Made by a program: the position numbers and the translations under genes. Of a stretch of 64,000 nucleotides of DNA, positions 9,615-18,187 are shown piece after piece. The notes under the pieces are model-generated. The model did not search any database and was not told the origin of the DNA. It was given only the letters and a program-made list of their open reading frames with translations. The stretch spans positions 248,001 through 312,000 of the forward strand of contig NZ_CP116034.1 in NCBI RefSeq assembly GCF_027945075.1, read 5' to 3'. Source of the DNA: Chryseobacterium sp. CY350. Lineage in GTDB: Bacteria; Bacteroidota; Bacteroidia; Flavobacteriales; Weeksellaceae. Each line of letters starts with the position of its first letter. The first letter of the stretch is position 1.

Positions 9615-9913
9615 TACTTCAATGAATATTTAGTTTTAATCCAATCATTGAAAACATTGCTTTGAATTATGGCAACAAAATTTCGAGCAGAAACTTTTTT
9701 ATCATTAACAATTTTTCGAATCTCCAAAACTGTCTCAACATCTTTTAATTTTTTTAATTCCAAATCTATTGGAAAACCTAATTTTAAAAGATTTTCGAAA
9801 TCCTCCATATCCATGAAGTTCTTTTTATTTATTTCGTCCTGAACTTTAACGAAATCCGTTTTATTAATTTGACCGTTTTCGCAAGTCAATGTAATGTGTT
9901 GATCTAAATTCAT
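9614..9913 (-). CDS. Hypothetical acidic 99-residue protein
   Basis: The start is MNLDQHITLTCENGQINKTD; the rest is helical and charged, with no signal peptide or membrane segment. It overlaps the downstream small gene by one base, which supports real translation of both. A TAATTTTG on the minus strand (plus 9954-9961) could be its -7 box, but no -33 TTG sits at the right spacing. Family not recognised. The surrounding remnants suggest a small accessory gene cluster. Confidence 0.55.
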   Translation of the reverse strand: MNLDQHITLTCENGQINKTDFVKVQDEINKKNFMDMEDFENLLKLGFPIDLELKKLKDVETVLEIRKIVNDKKVSARNFVAIIQSNVFNDWIKTKYSLK

Positions 9914-9944
9914 AGTATTAGTTTTATATGTAAAGGTAACTAAA

Positions 9945-10110
9945 CTAATAGTACAAAATTACATTCCGGACTGTGTTACTGAATTTAATCAAAGGCTTGT
10001 AAGTAGTGCTCCTTTCCCTTGCCAAATTATAATTAGCCAATATTTGAGCTTTAGTTATAGCTTCACGTTTACTCCAGTTTCTTGCCTTTATGTCGGAATT
10101 TGATTATTTT
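9945..10110 (-). pseudogene. Gene remnant without a start codon
   Basis: An open frame of about 50 codons reads SDIKARNWSKREAITKAQIL and ends at a TAG at 9945-9947. It has the composition of a real protein but opens directly after a stop codon and has no usable start. It is probably the C-terminal piece of a decayed gene. Family unknown. Confidence 0.35.
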
Positions 10111-10134
10111 CTTTTTAGAAAGTAAGATGTAAGC

Positions 10135-10410
10135 TTAAATTTCCTCGATTGATTTAAGCAGTTCATCTTTTCTTTTATGTAGATTTTTAAACTTTTCTTT
10201 TCTAACAGCTTCGAAAATATCAGTGCCGTTTTTAAAATTTTTATTTTCCCCAATTGCACTTTCGGAAGAAAGGCTCCATGTTTTTCGCTGTATTGTAATA
10301 CTGATGATAGACTCGGTAATTTTTTTTAAAAAGCTGAAAATACTTTCTGCTTTTAAGTTTGCAGAAAAGATTTTATAATTTGAATTTTCCTATGATGATA
10401 TGAATAACAT
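10135..10410 (-). pseudogene. Interrupted gene of about 90 codons
   Basis: An ATG at 10408-10410 is followed after six codons by an in-frame TAG, then by 84 open codons. These include KIFSANLKAESIFSFLKKIT, a TIQRKTWSLSSESAIGENK stretch and NLHKRKDELLKSIEEI before a TAA at 10135. The long clean frame after a single nonsense codon looks like a recently inactivated gene. Family not recognised. Confidence 0.4.
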
Positions 10411-10424
10411 TTACAGTTATTATT

Positions 10425-10538
10425 CTAGACCACTACACACTTACCGCCCTCAATTGAAGAAGATTTTATTTCATCAGTTCTGTATTGGCCGGCGATGTAA
10501 TGGCTTGAGATTTTGTTTGTGGAGTTTTTTTTGTTCAT
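10425..10538 (-). CDS. Possible 37-residue protein
   Basis: MNKKNSTNKISSHYIAGQYR, then TDEIKSSSIEGGKCVVV. The frame starts with an ATG and has a plausible protein composition, and lies just upstream of the interrupted gene on the same strand. It is short and unrecognised, so chance is not excluded. Confidence 0.35.
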   Translation of the reverse strand: MNKKNSTNKISSHYIAGQYRTDEIKSSSIEGGKCVVV

Positions 10539-10612
10539 TGATCATTAGTTCATTACAAATATAAGAATCCGTCTGAAAAATAAAACTCCAAAATATAAAC
10601 GGTGTACTAAAT

Positions 10613-12325
10613 TTATTTCTTTTGATCAATAAGTTCAAAAGCTTTCAGCAAAAGCAGATCGTGATTATTTCTGATGCTCTCAACGGTGAGGTGCACGACA
10701 ATGTCTGGTTGAATACCGATTCGCTGGGTTTCATCGCCATTTGGATAATAAATGCCCAGTCCTGAAAAAATAATTTCATTTCCATCGGTCATTTTAATTG
10801 AGGTCTTATTCCCGTCAGCCCCTGCAGTCTGACTTCCTACAAAGATGACGTTGGGAACCTTTTTAAATATCATTGCCCAAAGTTCAGCTGCACTCTGTGT
10901 GTACTCGTTGATTAAAACAACAACCTGACCTTTGTAGGCATTGGGATTATTCCTGCCCGCAAATTTGTAGGATTTGTCAATGATATTATCAACAAAGCAG
11001 AATTTGCCCGGCTGGCTGAAATCTGCTTGCGTCATAATCCCGAAATGCTCTGGTTTACTCAGAAGATAGTCGAAGATCTTTATTAATGAGCCGTCATTAT
11101 TATAGCCGCGGAGGTCGAAAACCATTCCTCTGGTATCTTGATACTTTTCCATTAATGAAGGAATTTCTGTTGCTTTTAAAGAGGCAAACTCAAAATACAC
11201 TTTGTCATCAAGAGGATAAGTTGGATTTAGACGGCTCTCTTTCTCATTATAAGTGAGGTAGGTGTAGGTTTTGTTTTTGTAAAACAACTGATAATTGGGT
11301 ATGCCGTCTTTGTCCCATTCGTTTTGAAAGATTCGCTCAGTCCTTTCCATCACCGTTTTGAAAGCCTTTCCATTCTTTTTAACACCTTCTATTACTGAAT
11401 TCGGGTCATTGCTGCTGAAAAGATAGCTATAAGCCTCACGTAATTTTACTGCTTCATTGGAATATGCAAAATATTTGGAATTAATATTAAGCGATTCTAA
11501 CACAGATTTTCCATTGATCTTGGTAATGAGATCACCAACTTCAAGGTTGGCGTTCATCATCTTTGCCTCATCTTTAATTCCGGTGATGACAACTTTGCCG
11601 TCGGCGATCTGAAAAATAAACGGAGCAGAGAATTTTCCGACTACATCGTACTGTAAAGTTTTCTTTATTTCAACATGGCTGTCCTGAATTTCAGCAGCAA
11701 GCTGCATCACCGCAGATTTGTAGTCTGTTTCTGTCTTTATTTTTTTGAATAGAGGAATGTACTTTTGTAGAACATGATCCCATTTTTCATCCAGAAGATA
11801 TTTGTAGGGATAAAAATATTCGATCGCATTCCAGATTCTGAAGAGTTCCAGCATTTTAATATCTGCCGAAAACTGGGTGTATGTTTTTTCATTGGTACTG
11901 TTGAAACGAATGCTGTTTTCAACAGGATTGGAGTAGAATGATCCTACATTTTTGGGTTGAGCTGTCAGATCCAGCAAGCGTTTTCTGTTAGCAGGATTTA
12001 ATTTATTGATCCACGAATCATCATAGTTACGGAGGGTAATGCTGTCACATTCCGATTTTCTCATAGCAATCTGATCAGATAAGCTTTGGTCTGCCTGATC
12101 AAGCCAGCTGGTGATTATTTCATCGGTGGAAGATTTATTTGGATTGCACAAAGATTTAAGAAGAGCGTCATCCCAATCTATTTTTCCCTGTGAAGCTGCC
12201 GGATGATAATATTTGATAAACCCCCAAACTTTAGCTAAGTCAAATAAATCACGGTCAGAGAATCTGTTGCTCTGAGCGTATAGGGTAGATGTTATAAATA
12301 ACGAAAGAAAAATAAGAAATTTCAT
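10613..12325 (-). CDS. Secreted S41-family (C-terminal processing-like) peptidase
   Basis: A 570-residue exported protein with a signal peptide (MKFLIFLSLFITSTLYAQ). The middle has a PDZ-like segment (about 240-290, with VGDLITKINGKSVLE). The C-terminal third is a tail-specific protease domain: a strand-rich RGMVFDLRGYNNDGSL segment, the nucleophile region TQSAAELWAM and the general-base Lys region TAGADGNKTS, followed by GIQPDIVV. Both catalytic residues look present. It should act in the periplasm on unfolded or C-terminal peptide substrates. It is monocistronic, so the natural substrate cannot be read from context. Confidence 0.88.
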   Translation of the reverse strand: MKFLIFLSLFITSTLYAQSNRFSDRDLFDLAKVWGFIKYYHPAASQGKIDWDDALLKSLCNPNKSSTDEIITSWLDQADQSLSDQIAMRKSECDSITLRNYDDSWINKLNPANRKRLLDLTAQPKNVGSFYSNPVENSIRFNSTNEKTYTQFSADIKMLELFRIWNAIEYFYPYKYLLDEKWDHVLQKYIPLFKKIKTETDYKSAVMQLAAEIQDSHVEIKKTLQYDVVGKFSAPFIFQIADGKVVITGIKDEAKMMNANLEVGDLITKINGKSVLESLNINSKYFAYSNEAVKLREAYSYLFSSNDPNSVIEGVKKNGKAFKTVMERTERIFQNEWDKDGIPNYQLFYKNKTYTYLTYNEKESRLNPTYPLDDKVYFEFASLKATEIPSLMEKYQDTRGMVFDLRGYNNDGSLIKIFDYLLSKPEHFGIMTQADFSQPGKFCFVDNIIDKSYKFAGRNNPNAYKGQVVVLINEYTQSAAELWAMIFKKVPNVIFVGSQTAGADGNKTSIKMTDGNEIIFSGLGIYYPNGDETQRIGIQPDIVVHLTVESIRNNHDLLLLKAFELIDQKK

Positions 12326-12903
12326 GCGATTATATTATTGTTTTTATTGTAATGAGTTTATTCTTCAAAAAAGTAAATTAAGTATAACATTCTGAATTGA
12401 TGTGTAATCTTTATAATGACAGTTGCAAACGTACTAAAAGTTACAGGATTTTAGTTTTAAACTCAAAAAAAAATTCCATCGATTTATTTTAAGGCTGAGA
12501 AATTAGAAATTGATGATTTTTTTTCTGCCGTTTCAGCTGATAATTCATTGTCTGAAGTTATCGTTAGCTGTATTTTTCTGTCCACGGCCGAAAGTTCGGT
12601 TTTTAAGTCAGTTCTTTGAAAGATCATTATTTTTGAGATAATTAGGGATGATTTCTTAAAAACCAATGTTCCATCCCCTGTCAATAGATCTATTTTTTAC
12701 CCAAGTTCCTAATGTAATTTCATCTACATTTTCAATTTCTTTCGAAAGTTCAGTCCAAACTGTTTGAATTATATGTTGCAGAGATTCGAAAACAAAATTA
12801 TACTTTTGTATAGCTTAAGAACAAAAGATTTTATCACTCCAGGAAATAATAAATTGAAAAAGTGTTACCATTAATAACGTTTCGAACAATATAGTCAAAT
12901 TTT
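12326..12903. other. Intergenic stretch with a decayed reading frame
   Basis: Apart from the remnant described at 12484-12814, this stretch contains AT-rich sequence with no recognisable gene, terminator or repeat. Confidence 0.4.
12484..12814 (-). pseudogene. Frameshifted unknown gene
   Basis: Two overlapping open frames read in succession. The upstream one begins after a stop without a start codon (QKYNFVFESLQHIIQTVWTE, then LSKEIENVDEITLGTWVKNR). The second picks up with LTGDGTLVFKKSSLIISKIM and continues to ISNFSALK and a TAA at 12484. The switch point is near 12690. Together they would make a protein of about 110 residues. I do not recognise it. Loss of both frame and start points to decay. 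Confidence 0.4.
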
Positions 12904-13356
12904 ATGATAAAAATAAAGTACGCTCACACCAACATAATAACGAAGGATTGGAAGAAACTTGCAAAGTTTTATGAAATTGTATTTAATTGCATACCAGTTC
13001 CACCTATACGAACTTATCAAGGAGAGTGGCTTGACAAAGGCACCGGTGTTGTAAATGCTGATATACAAGGGATGCAATTACGTTTACCCGGCTATGGCGA
13101 TAATGGACCAACACTCGAGATCTATCAGTATTCAGAAATGATAAATGCTGAAAGACGCATAGCTAATCAAAAAGGATTTGGACATATTGCATTCCAGGTA
13201 GAGGACATTGCCGGACTTTTAGCATTAGCATTAGCGAATGGAGCTTCGAAGATTGGAGAGCTAAGCGAACATCATTTTGATAATATGGCTGTGTTTAAGT
13301 TTATTTATATTTCGGATCCTGACGGAAATATAATAGAACTCCTAAACTGGAGTTGA
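12904..13356 (+). CDS. VOC-superfamily (glyoxalase/bleomycin-resistance fold) protein
   Basis: This 150-residue protein has the paired beta-alpha-beta-beta-beta modules of the vicinal oxygen chelate fold: KYAHTNIITKDWKKLAKFYE at the start, LEIYQY in the middle, GFGHIAFQVEDIAGLLALAL opening the second module and YISDPDGNIIELLNW at the end. The His and Glu residues at the usual metal positions (H8, E about 74, H about 98, E about 145) are present. It is likely a metal-dependent enzyme of the lactoylglutathione-lyase-like group or a binding protein. Substrate unknown; no linked neighbour on the same strand. Confidence 0.82.
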   Translation: MIKIKYAHTNIITKDWKKLAKFYEIVFNCIPVPPIRTYQGEWLDKGTGVVNADIQGMQLRLPGYGDNGPTLEIYQYSEMINAERRIANQKGFGHIAFQVEDIAGLLALALANGASKIGELSEHHFDNMAVFKFIYISDPDGNIIELLNWS

Positions 13357-13399
13357 TATTGATTTAGCAAGCGTGGAGATTGATGCCGAACGCTTTTCG

Positions 13400-13582
13400 G
13401 TTTAAATTCTTCAGTCATCATCCAGTTTAAATCGCATCACTATACGAGAGATTTCGAGCTATAATTCCAATAAAATGGTTTAAGGAAAGCATAAAGTAGA
13501 GGTAAGAGCTACCGATATGTATGGAAATCAATTTATAGCAGAACAGGAATTTGAGGTACAAAATCCGATAATGATTCCGTAA
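13400..13582 (+). pseudogene. C-terminal remnant of a calcineurin-like phosphoesterase
   Basis: One frame reads NRITIREISSYNSNKMV, a TAA at 13481, then GKHKVEVRATDMYGNQF and on to EVQNPIMIP with a TAA at 13580. The KVEVRATDMYG block resembles the C-terminal domain of secreted bacteroidete calcineurin phosphoesterases. The catalytic part is missing. It is a decayed tail fragment. Confidence 0.5.
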
Positions 13583-13603
13583 TTTTAATGTTGATGTAAA
13601 TTT

Positions 13604-13631
13604 AAGAAGCCGGTTTTCAAATCGGCTTCTT
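13604..13631. terminator. Bidirectional terminator
   Basis: AAGAAGCCG at 13604-13612 and CGGCTTCTT at 13623-13631 pair perfectly around a ten-base loop, with T-rich flanks on both strands. It serves the convergent minus-strand HxlR gene. Confidence 0.75.
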
Positions 13632-13660
13632 AAAAATTTTAAACGATATAAGGTAACTTT

Positions 13661-14074
13661 TCAAAGACTTTCTTTGTATAATTTTGTCAGTTGAGGCTCC
13701 CATTTGGAAGACCACTCAAGAAGAGCCATTAGAGGATCTGCTGTGCTTTTACCAAATTCAGTCAATTGGTATTCTACTTTTGGCGGAACTACTGGAAATG
13801 CTTTTCGTGTGACCATCCCATAGCCGATCAAAATTTTCAGAGTCTGGGTGAGCATCTTAGGAGATATCCCATCAATTTGCTTTTGCAGTTCACTGTTGCG
13901 CTTGGTTCCCTGCATCAATGCCATTAAAACAAGCAAAGTCCATTTATTCGCAATCAAGGTTAATGACTGATTAAGAATACAACTTTCATCCAAGTTGGAT
14001 TTTAAATGCAATGCCTGCTGCAATTTAAAATAATTATCATCTTTTTTTGTTTGACTGATGTTGATTGGGTCCAT
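13661..14074 (-). CDS. HxlR-family transcriptional regulator
   Basis: A 137-residue winged-helix regulator. The HxlR signature is clear: C-x-L plus LIANKWTLLVLMALMQGTKR, then NSELQKQIDGISPKMLTQTL (recognition helix), followed by the wing with KVEYQLTEFGKS. It binds DNA as a dimer, usually next to its own gene, and often responds to reactive electrophiles or quinones. It is divergent from a SnoaL-like/NmrA-like pair and probably controls them. A GTGC-N5-GCAC palindrome and a TTG-N20-TAGCTTTG promoter lie in the shared spacer. Confidence 0.9.
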   Translation of the reverse strand: MDPINISQTKKDDNYFKLQQALHLKSNLDESCILNQSLTLIANKWTLLVLMALMQGTKRNSELQKQIDGISPKMLTQTLKILIGYGMVTRKAFPVVPPKVEYQLTEFGKSTADPLMALLEWSSKWEPQLTKLYKESL

Positions 14075-14087
14075 TTCTAACTTTTAG

Positions 14088-14145
14088 GTGCTTACAGCAC
14101 TTTAAGGTGCCTTCTTGCAAATATATATAATTGATCATAGCTTTG
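14088..14145 (+). promoter_or_regulatory. Promoter of the SnoaL/NmrA operon with candidate HxlR operator
   Basis: TTG at 14115-14117 and TAGCTTTG at 14138-14145 are separated by 20 bp, a good match to the Bacteroidetes promoter consensus, 21 bp before the start codon. Just upstream are the palindrome GTGCTTACAGCAC (14088-14100) and two AGGTGC direct repeats about 19 bp apart, a plausible HxlR binding site for both divergent genes. Confidence 0.6.
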
Positions 14146-14165
14146 TTATTAATAAAGAGATTTAA

Positions 14166-14606
14166 ATGGAAAAAACAGAAGGTTATAAAATTCTGAATGA
14201 TTTGCTGCGCGCATTTAATCAGGATACAGAGACGGTATTGAAATTATTCAATTTAGAATCAACAATTGAGTATCCATACGCAAAGGAAATGGGTCTTCCT
14301 TATCAACTGACGAAAGATGACTATCGAAAACATCTCGATAATATGCTGGGACAAATGCCCGATATCTTGTTCACCGGTATTAAAGTGGATGCCTTACACG
14401 AAGCGGATTGGTATTGGGGAGAATTTCATGGTGAAACTACAGTGCCACACTCAGGCGCAGTCTACAAGCAAAATTACGTCGTCAATTTTAAACTGGAAAA
14501 TGGAAAGTTCAGTTTTTACAAAGAGTATTGGAATGTCCTGCCGGTTTTGCAATCATTGATGGCAAAAGAAGAAGCGCATCGTATCATAGATCAACCAATA
14601 AAATGA
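14166..14606 (+). CDS. SnoaL-like / NTF2-fold protein
   Basis: A 146-residue NTF2-fold protein: an N-terminal helix bundle (LNDLLRAFNQDTETVLKLFN), a STIEYPYA strand, DDYRKHLDNMLGQMPDILFT and C-terminal strands GAVYKQNYVVNFKLENGKFS. These proteins form a cone-shaped pocket and include ketosteroid-isomerase-like enzymes and SnoaL cyclases. It is the first gene of an operon with an NmrA-like oxidoreductase four bases downstream, under likely HxlR control. The specific reaction is unknown. Confidence 0.8.
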   Translation: MEKTEGYKILNDLLRAFNQDTETVLKLFNLESTIEYPYAKEMGLPYQLTKDDYRKHLDNMLGQMPDILFTGIKVDALHEADWYWGEFHGETTVPHSGAVYKQNYVVNFKLENGKFSFYKEYWNVLPVLQSLMAKEEAHRIIDQPIK

Positions 14607-14610
14607 GATT

Positions 14611-15492
14611 ATGAAGAAAATAGCAGTTGCCGCCGCAACAGGAAATCTAGGCAAAAGAGTAGCACAGCAGATATCACTACAAGGCGCAGAAACGGTTTTG
14701 CTTGGCCAAAATCTTGAAAGATTGACACAATTAAATATCAGCAATTCAACTCCGGCAGTTGCAGATCTCAGCAACAGGGAGCAGATGATTGAAGCCACAA
14801 AAGGTGTAGATGCATTATTCATTCTTGTTCCACCGGTTTTAAACACAACAAGTCTGGAAGAATGGTACCATCAAGTTACCGATGCCGGTATTGCAGCGGT
14901 GAATGCAAATAAAATTAAGAAAGTAGTTCTCATCTCATCTCTCGGGGCGTCGACGACTCCCAATCTTGCAACCGTGAGCTACTGTGGAGCTATGGAAGTC
15001 GCTTTTGACAAACTCAGCACCAACATACTAGCATTAAGGCCGGGATATTTTATGGAAAATTTTGTACAACAGGCAAAAAGCATAATGAAAGATGGCAAAT
15101 TCAGCTTCCCTTTCGACGGTGATCACGACATTCCATTTATCAGTACAGATGATATCGGTGATGCAGCGGCTCATTACTTGCTGGATGAAACCTGGGCAGG
15201 TCATTGGAAACTGAATCTGATGGGTCCTGAGAATATTACATTGAAGGATGCGGCGGCGCGACTGACAACGCTGACAAATAAACCTATAGAGTATGTACAG
15301 CAGTCTTTTGATGAACTAAAAGCTCAACTTAAGACTTTGGGTATTACAGATAAAGTACTACAGGAATTAGTCGATCTTCACAATGCTTTGGGAGATCCAA
15401 ATGGCGCTTATGCTACTCCACGCACGCCGGAAGTTTCAACGTCCACAAGCTTTGAACAGTTTGCAAAACAGAAACTGTTACCTCTACTGTAA
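14611..15492 (+). CDS. NmrA-like NAD(P)-binding protein (atypical SDR)
   Basis: This 293-residue Rossmann-fold protein starts IAVAAATGNLGKRVAQQISL with the GxxGxxG dinucleotide motif (AATGNLG), followed by DALFILVPP and VVLISSLGAS. This matches the NmrA/azoreductase-like branch of atypical short-chain dehydrogenases, which lack the YxxxK tetrad and sense or reduce with NAD(P)H. It lies five bases after the SnoaL-like gene. HxlR/NmrA pairs of this type commonly respond to quinone or oxidative stress. A second member sits at 19189-20061. Confidence 0.85.
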   Translation: MKKIAVAAATGNLGKRVAQQISLQGAETVLLGQNLERLTQLNISNSTPAVADLSNREQMIEATKGVDALFILVPPVLNTTSLEEWYHQVTDAGIAAVNANKIKKVVLISSLGASTTPNLATVSYCGAMEVAFDKLSTNILALRPGYFMENFVQQAKSIMKDGKFSFPFDGDHDIPFISTDDIGDAAAHYLLDETWAGHWKLNLMGPENITLKDAAARLTTLTNKPIEYVQQSFDELKAQLKTLGITDKVLQELVDLHNALGDPNGAYATPRTPEVSTSTSFEQFAKQKLLPLL

Positions 15493-15615
15493 AGTTGTAG
15501 AATCTTTTACAATTAATAATAAATCATTGATCAAGATCATTAGAAGTTGTCACGTAAAGCTTGAATTTAAGATTGATTGAATATTAGATCATAAAATAAA
15601 TACTTATATTTGATA

Positions 15616-15984
15616 ATGAAAAATAGTACCGCACTTATCCTATGTCTAGCATGCGCTGTAGTGGCTTTTCTAGTCTTGGGATTTAATTATTTTGCCTTAT
15701 ATCATTTGCTACCAATCGCTGTGTTTTACATTTTTCAACTGACAGTTTTTAAGAAAATAAATGGTTCTAATACAGCAGCTTTTATCTGTTATATTTTGGC
15801 CGTATTGACACTGTTGGTATTTCCACTAACAGCACAAATTATGTGGTATTTTGACATCAATAATCTTGCTTCAAAATCATCTACGAGCGGCTTGCTTTTC
15901 GTTTGGTTACCAATTTACGCAGTAGTTCCCGGCATTGTAATATGTTTTGTTACCGGGATAATTAGCAGAAAAATCAGAAAGTAA
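15616..15984 (+). CDS. Small four-helix membrane protein
   Basis: A 122-residue hydrophobic protein with four predicted membrane helices (about residues 5-25, 28-45, 55-75 and 90-115) and a basic C-terminus (SRKIRK). I chose the ATG at 15616; an in-frame TTG at 15610 is the alternative. A TATATTTG lies immediately before the start, so the -7 box would imply a nearly leaderless transcript. Family not recognised. Confidence 0.6.
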   Translation: MKNSTALILCLACAVVAFLVLGFNYFALYHLLPIAVFYIFQLTVFKKINGSNTAAFICYILAVLTLLVFPLTAQIMWYFDINNLASKSSTSGLLFVWLPIYAVVPGIVICFVTGIISRKIRK

Positions 15985-16267
15985 AAATAGTATTTGCAAT
16001 GAGCTAGCATTCTTATAAATAGCTATGAGATCATATTCCTTACAATATCATAAAGTTAATAGTAACAACTTTAATAATAAAGACTATCATCATTAGAAGG
16101 TGTTATAAAGGATTTGCTGGAGGATGCTGTAAATCGTCGGCAAAAAGTCTGCTATGTCAGGATGTTATTAAAGGGGGGTATTCACAAGAAAATAAGTTCT
16201 GAATTACTCGCTTCTGTATTGAATTGATGAATGTGGATTTGTATATCGCAGGTAAAATCAAATTGAT

Positions 16268-16966
16268 TTAATGCAGTTTTAATTTTTTTAGAATTTGAAG
16301 TTTGTCAATACTTTGATACCAGTCATGATAGACAAAATCAAATTCTGCAACCTCAAAGGATCCAAAATAATGATCTCTGTATTTCTCTATGATTTCATAA
16401 TATGATTGCGGATTCGTAAGAGGTTGCATAAACCTGGCTACCGTAAAATGTGCTGTTTTTAATGGGTATCTCGAATCTAAAGAATCTTTGATCTTAAAGT
16501 TTTTAAAAGCCTGTTGGATATTTTCCCTCATGGCTTGCAAGTTCCCACTCTCATCAAATCCTTGTATCATGACAGCACCTGTGGAACAGGTAACGCCCTG
16601 TAATGATATCGAAAATTTTTTTTGGTTTTTTAAAGCGTCGCTGATGATATTTGAATAATGGTCGATATCAATTTGTTCCGATTTGAAACCATCATATGCT
16701 GTAATGATCGATAGTAAAGTAATATGCAGGTCTGTTTTGGGCTGATAGTATTGTCTACTGTCGAGCTTTTGCATTTCGTCTTGAAATTTTTCCATTTGAT
16801 TTGCCGTATTGCGATCAGGACGAAGAATAATACTTAGACCACGCCGATGATCATTTTTTTGATCAGACAAATTTTGGTCAATATCAATTTCTCCAGCCCG
16901 TACAAGGTGTTTTGAACTGTGATATAATTGATTGTAGATTTGTTGAGCTTCAGTTGTACTGTCCAT
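16268..16966 (-). CDS. 2H phosphoesterase-superfamily protein
   Basis: A 232-residue protein with the two H-x-T/S-x motifs that define 2H phosphoesterases: HITL at 81-84 in TDLHITLLS and HFTV near 172 in KTAHFTVARF. The fold handles 2'-5' or cyclic phosphodiester bonds in RNA ligases, cyclic phosphodiesterases and related enzymes. It begins 44 bp after the epoxide hydrolase gene stop on the same strand. Substrate unknown. Confidence 0.8.
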   Translation of the reverse strand: MDSTTEAQQIYNQLYHSSKHLVRAGEIDIDQNLSDQKNDHRRGLSIILRPDRNTANQMEKFQDEMQKLDSRQYYQPKTDLHITLLSIITAYDGFKSEQIDIDHYSNIISDALKNQKKFSISLQGVTCSTGAVMIQGFDESGNLQAMRENIQQAFKNFKIKDSLDSRYPLKTAHFTVARFMQPLTNPQSYYEIIEKYRDHYFGSFEVAEFDFVYHDWYQSIDKLQILKKLKLH

Positions 16967-17010
16967 ATTATGATTTTATGATAAATTCAACTGTTGAATT
17001 TATTTCTCGA

Positions 17011-18138
17011 TTATATCAAACTTTTGAAAAAATTTTTAATGTCATAGGCTAATAATTTTGGTTGTTCCATTGCTGCAAAATGTCCTCCCGACGGCATTTC
17101 CGTCCAATGAGTAATATTAAAACTTTCCTCAATATAGGAACGTGGCGGAGTAGGCAGTTCTTTTGGAAATTTTGCGAAACCGACAGGAACTTTTATAAAG
17201 TCGTTTTCTCCAAATTGTAATGGATGTTTGCTGTTTTCACTGTATATCCGCATCGATGAATGGATACTTTTCGTAATCCAATACAAGGTTACGTTCGCCA
17301 GTAGTTCGTCTTTTGAAAAAACATTATAAATATTACAATCATTATCGCTCCAGGCATTGAATTTTTCCATAATCCAGGCACACAATCCCACAGGCGAATC
17401 GTTTAATCCGTAAGCCAAAGTTTGAGGTTTCGTACTTTGAATATTGGAATAGGCACCTTCTCTGGAAGACCAAATCTTAACAAATTTTTGAAATTCCAAC
17501 ACTTCAGAAGTAATTTGTTTCCCTTCTTTCATATAAGGTTTGTAAGAACTTGAAATGTAATTCACATGCAGGCCGATTATGTTTTCGGGAAACTTCAAAG
17601 CCAGCCACGTGCTAATCCCTGATCCAATATCACCTCCTTGAGCTCCAAATCTTTTGTATCCCAATTCCAGCATTAATTTCCGCCAAAGATCAGCAATAAA
17701 CTCAGAGTTGCATCCGTCAACAGTACTTGCGCCGGAATATCCAAAACCAATTATGGAGGGAATGACCAGATCAAAAGAGAGATCTTTATCTTCGGTTAAC
17801 ATAGGAATCAGTTTTATCATTTCAATAAATGAGCCTGGCCAACCATGCGTAACAATTAGTGGAATACAATTTTCACCTTTTCCCTTTACAAGTATAAAAT
17901 GAATTTCGTGATCATCAATGGTACCGATAAAATTTGGAAAAGAATTTATTTCTGCCTCCACTTTCCTCCAGTCAAAATTGTTAAGCCAGTAATGGCATAA
18001 ATCTTTTAAAAAGGATTGACTCGTCCCATAATGCCAATCAGAATTCCTTATCTCATCTGTCCAACGGGTGTTTCTGATTCTTGTCTTCAAATCGTCAAGA
18101 ATTTCTTCAGAAATATGTGCCGAAAATGGTTCTATCAT
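17011..18138 (-). CDS. Epoxide hydrolase (alpha/beta hydrolase with EHN domain)
   Basis: 375 residues. The N-terminal EHN segment (ISEEILDDLKTRIRNTRWTD and the DFCHYWL-like helix) covers about 1-100. The alpha/beta hydrolase core has the oxyanion HGWPGS motif, the nucleophile Asp in AQGGDIGS, and the catalytic His in PSGGHFAAMEQP. This is the microsomal-type epoxide hydrolase arrangement. The enzyme would open epoxides to diols in the cytosol, as no signal peptide is present. It is 49 bp from dapB on the same strand, with no obvious functional link. Confidence 0.88.
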   Translation of the reverse strand: MIEPFSAHISEEILDDLKTRIRNTRWTDEIRNSDWHYGTSQSFLKDLCHYWLNNFDWRKVEAEINSFPNFIGTIDDHEIHFILVKGKGENCIPLIVTHGWPGSFIEMIKLIPMLTEDKDLSFDLVIPSIIGFGYSGASTVDGCNSEFIADLWRKLMLELGYKRFGAQGGDIGSGISTWLALKFPENIIGLHVNYISSSYKPYMKEGKQITSEVLEFQKFVKIWSSREGAYSNIQSTKPQTLAYGLNDSPVGLCAWIMEKFNAWSDNDCNIYNVFSKDELLANVTLYWITKSIHSSMRIYSENSKHPLQFGENDFIKVPVGFAKFPKELPTPPRSYIEESFNITHWTEMPSGGHFAAMEQPKLLAYDIKNFFKSLI

Positions 18139-18187
18139 TGCAATTTTTTATCAAATTTACGGAATGCTCAAATCCCAGTGCACTTGT

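Noticed and set aside
15605..15612. TATATTTG as a firm promoter of the membrane-protein gene
   Set aside because: No -33 TTG at 17-21 bp, and it would leave almost no leader; kept only as a remark.
16000..16260. Small gene between the membrane protein and the 2H phosphoesterase
   Set aside because: Short frames there have several stops and no start with a plausible protein sequence.
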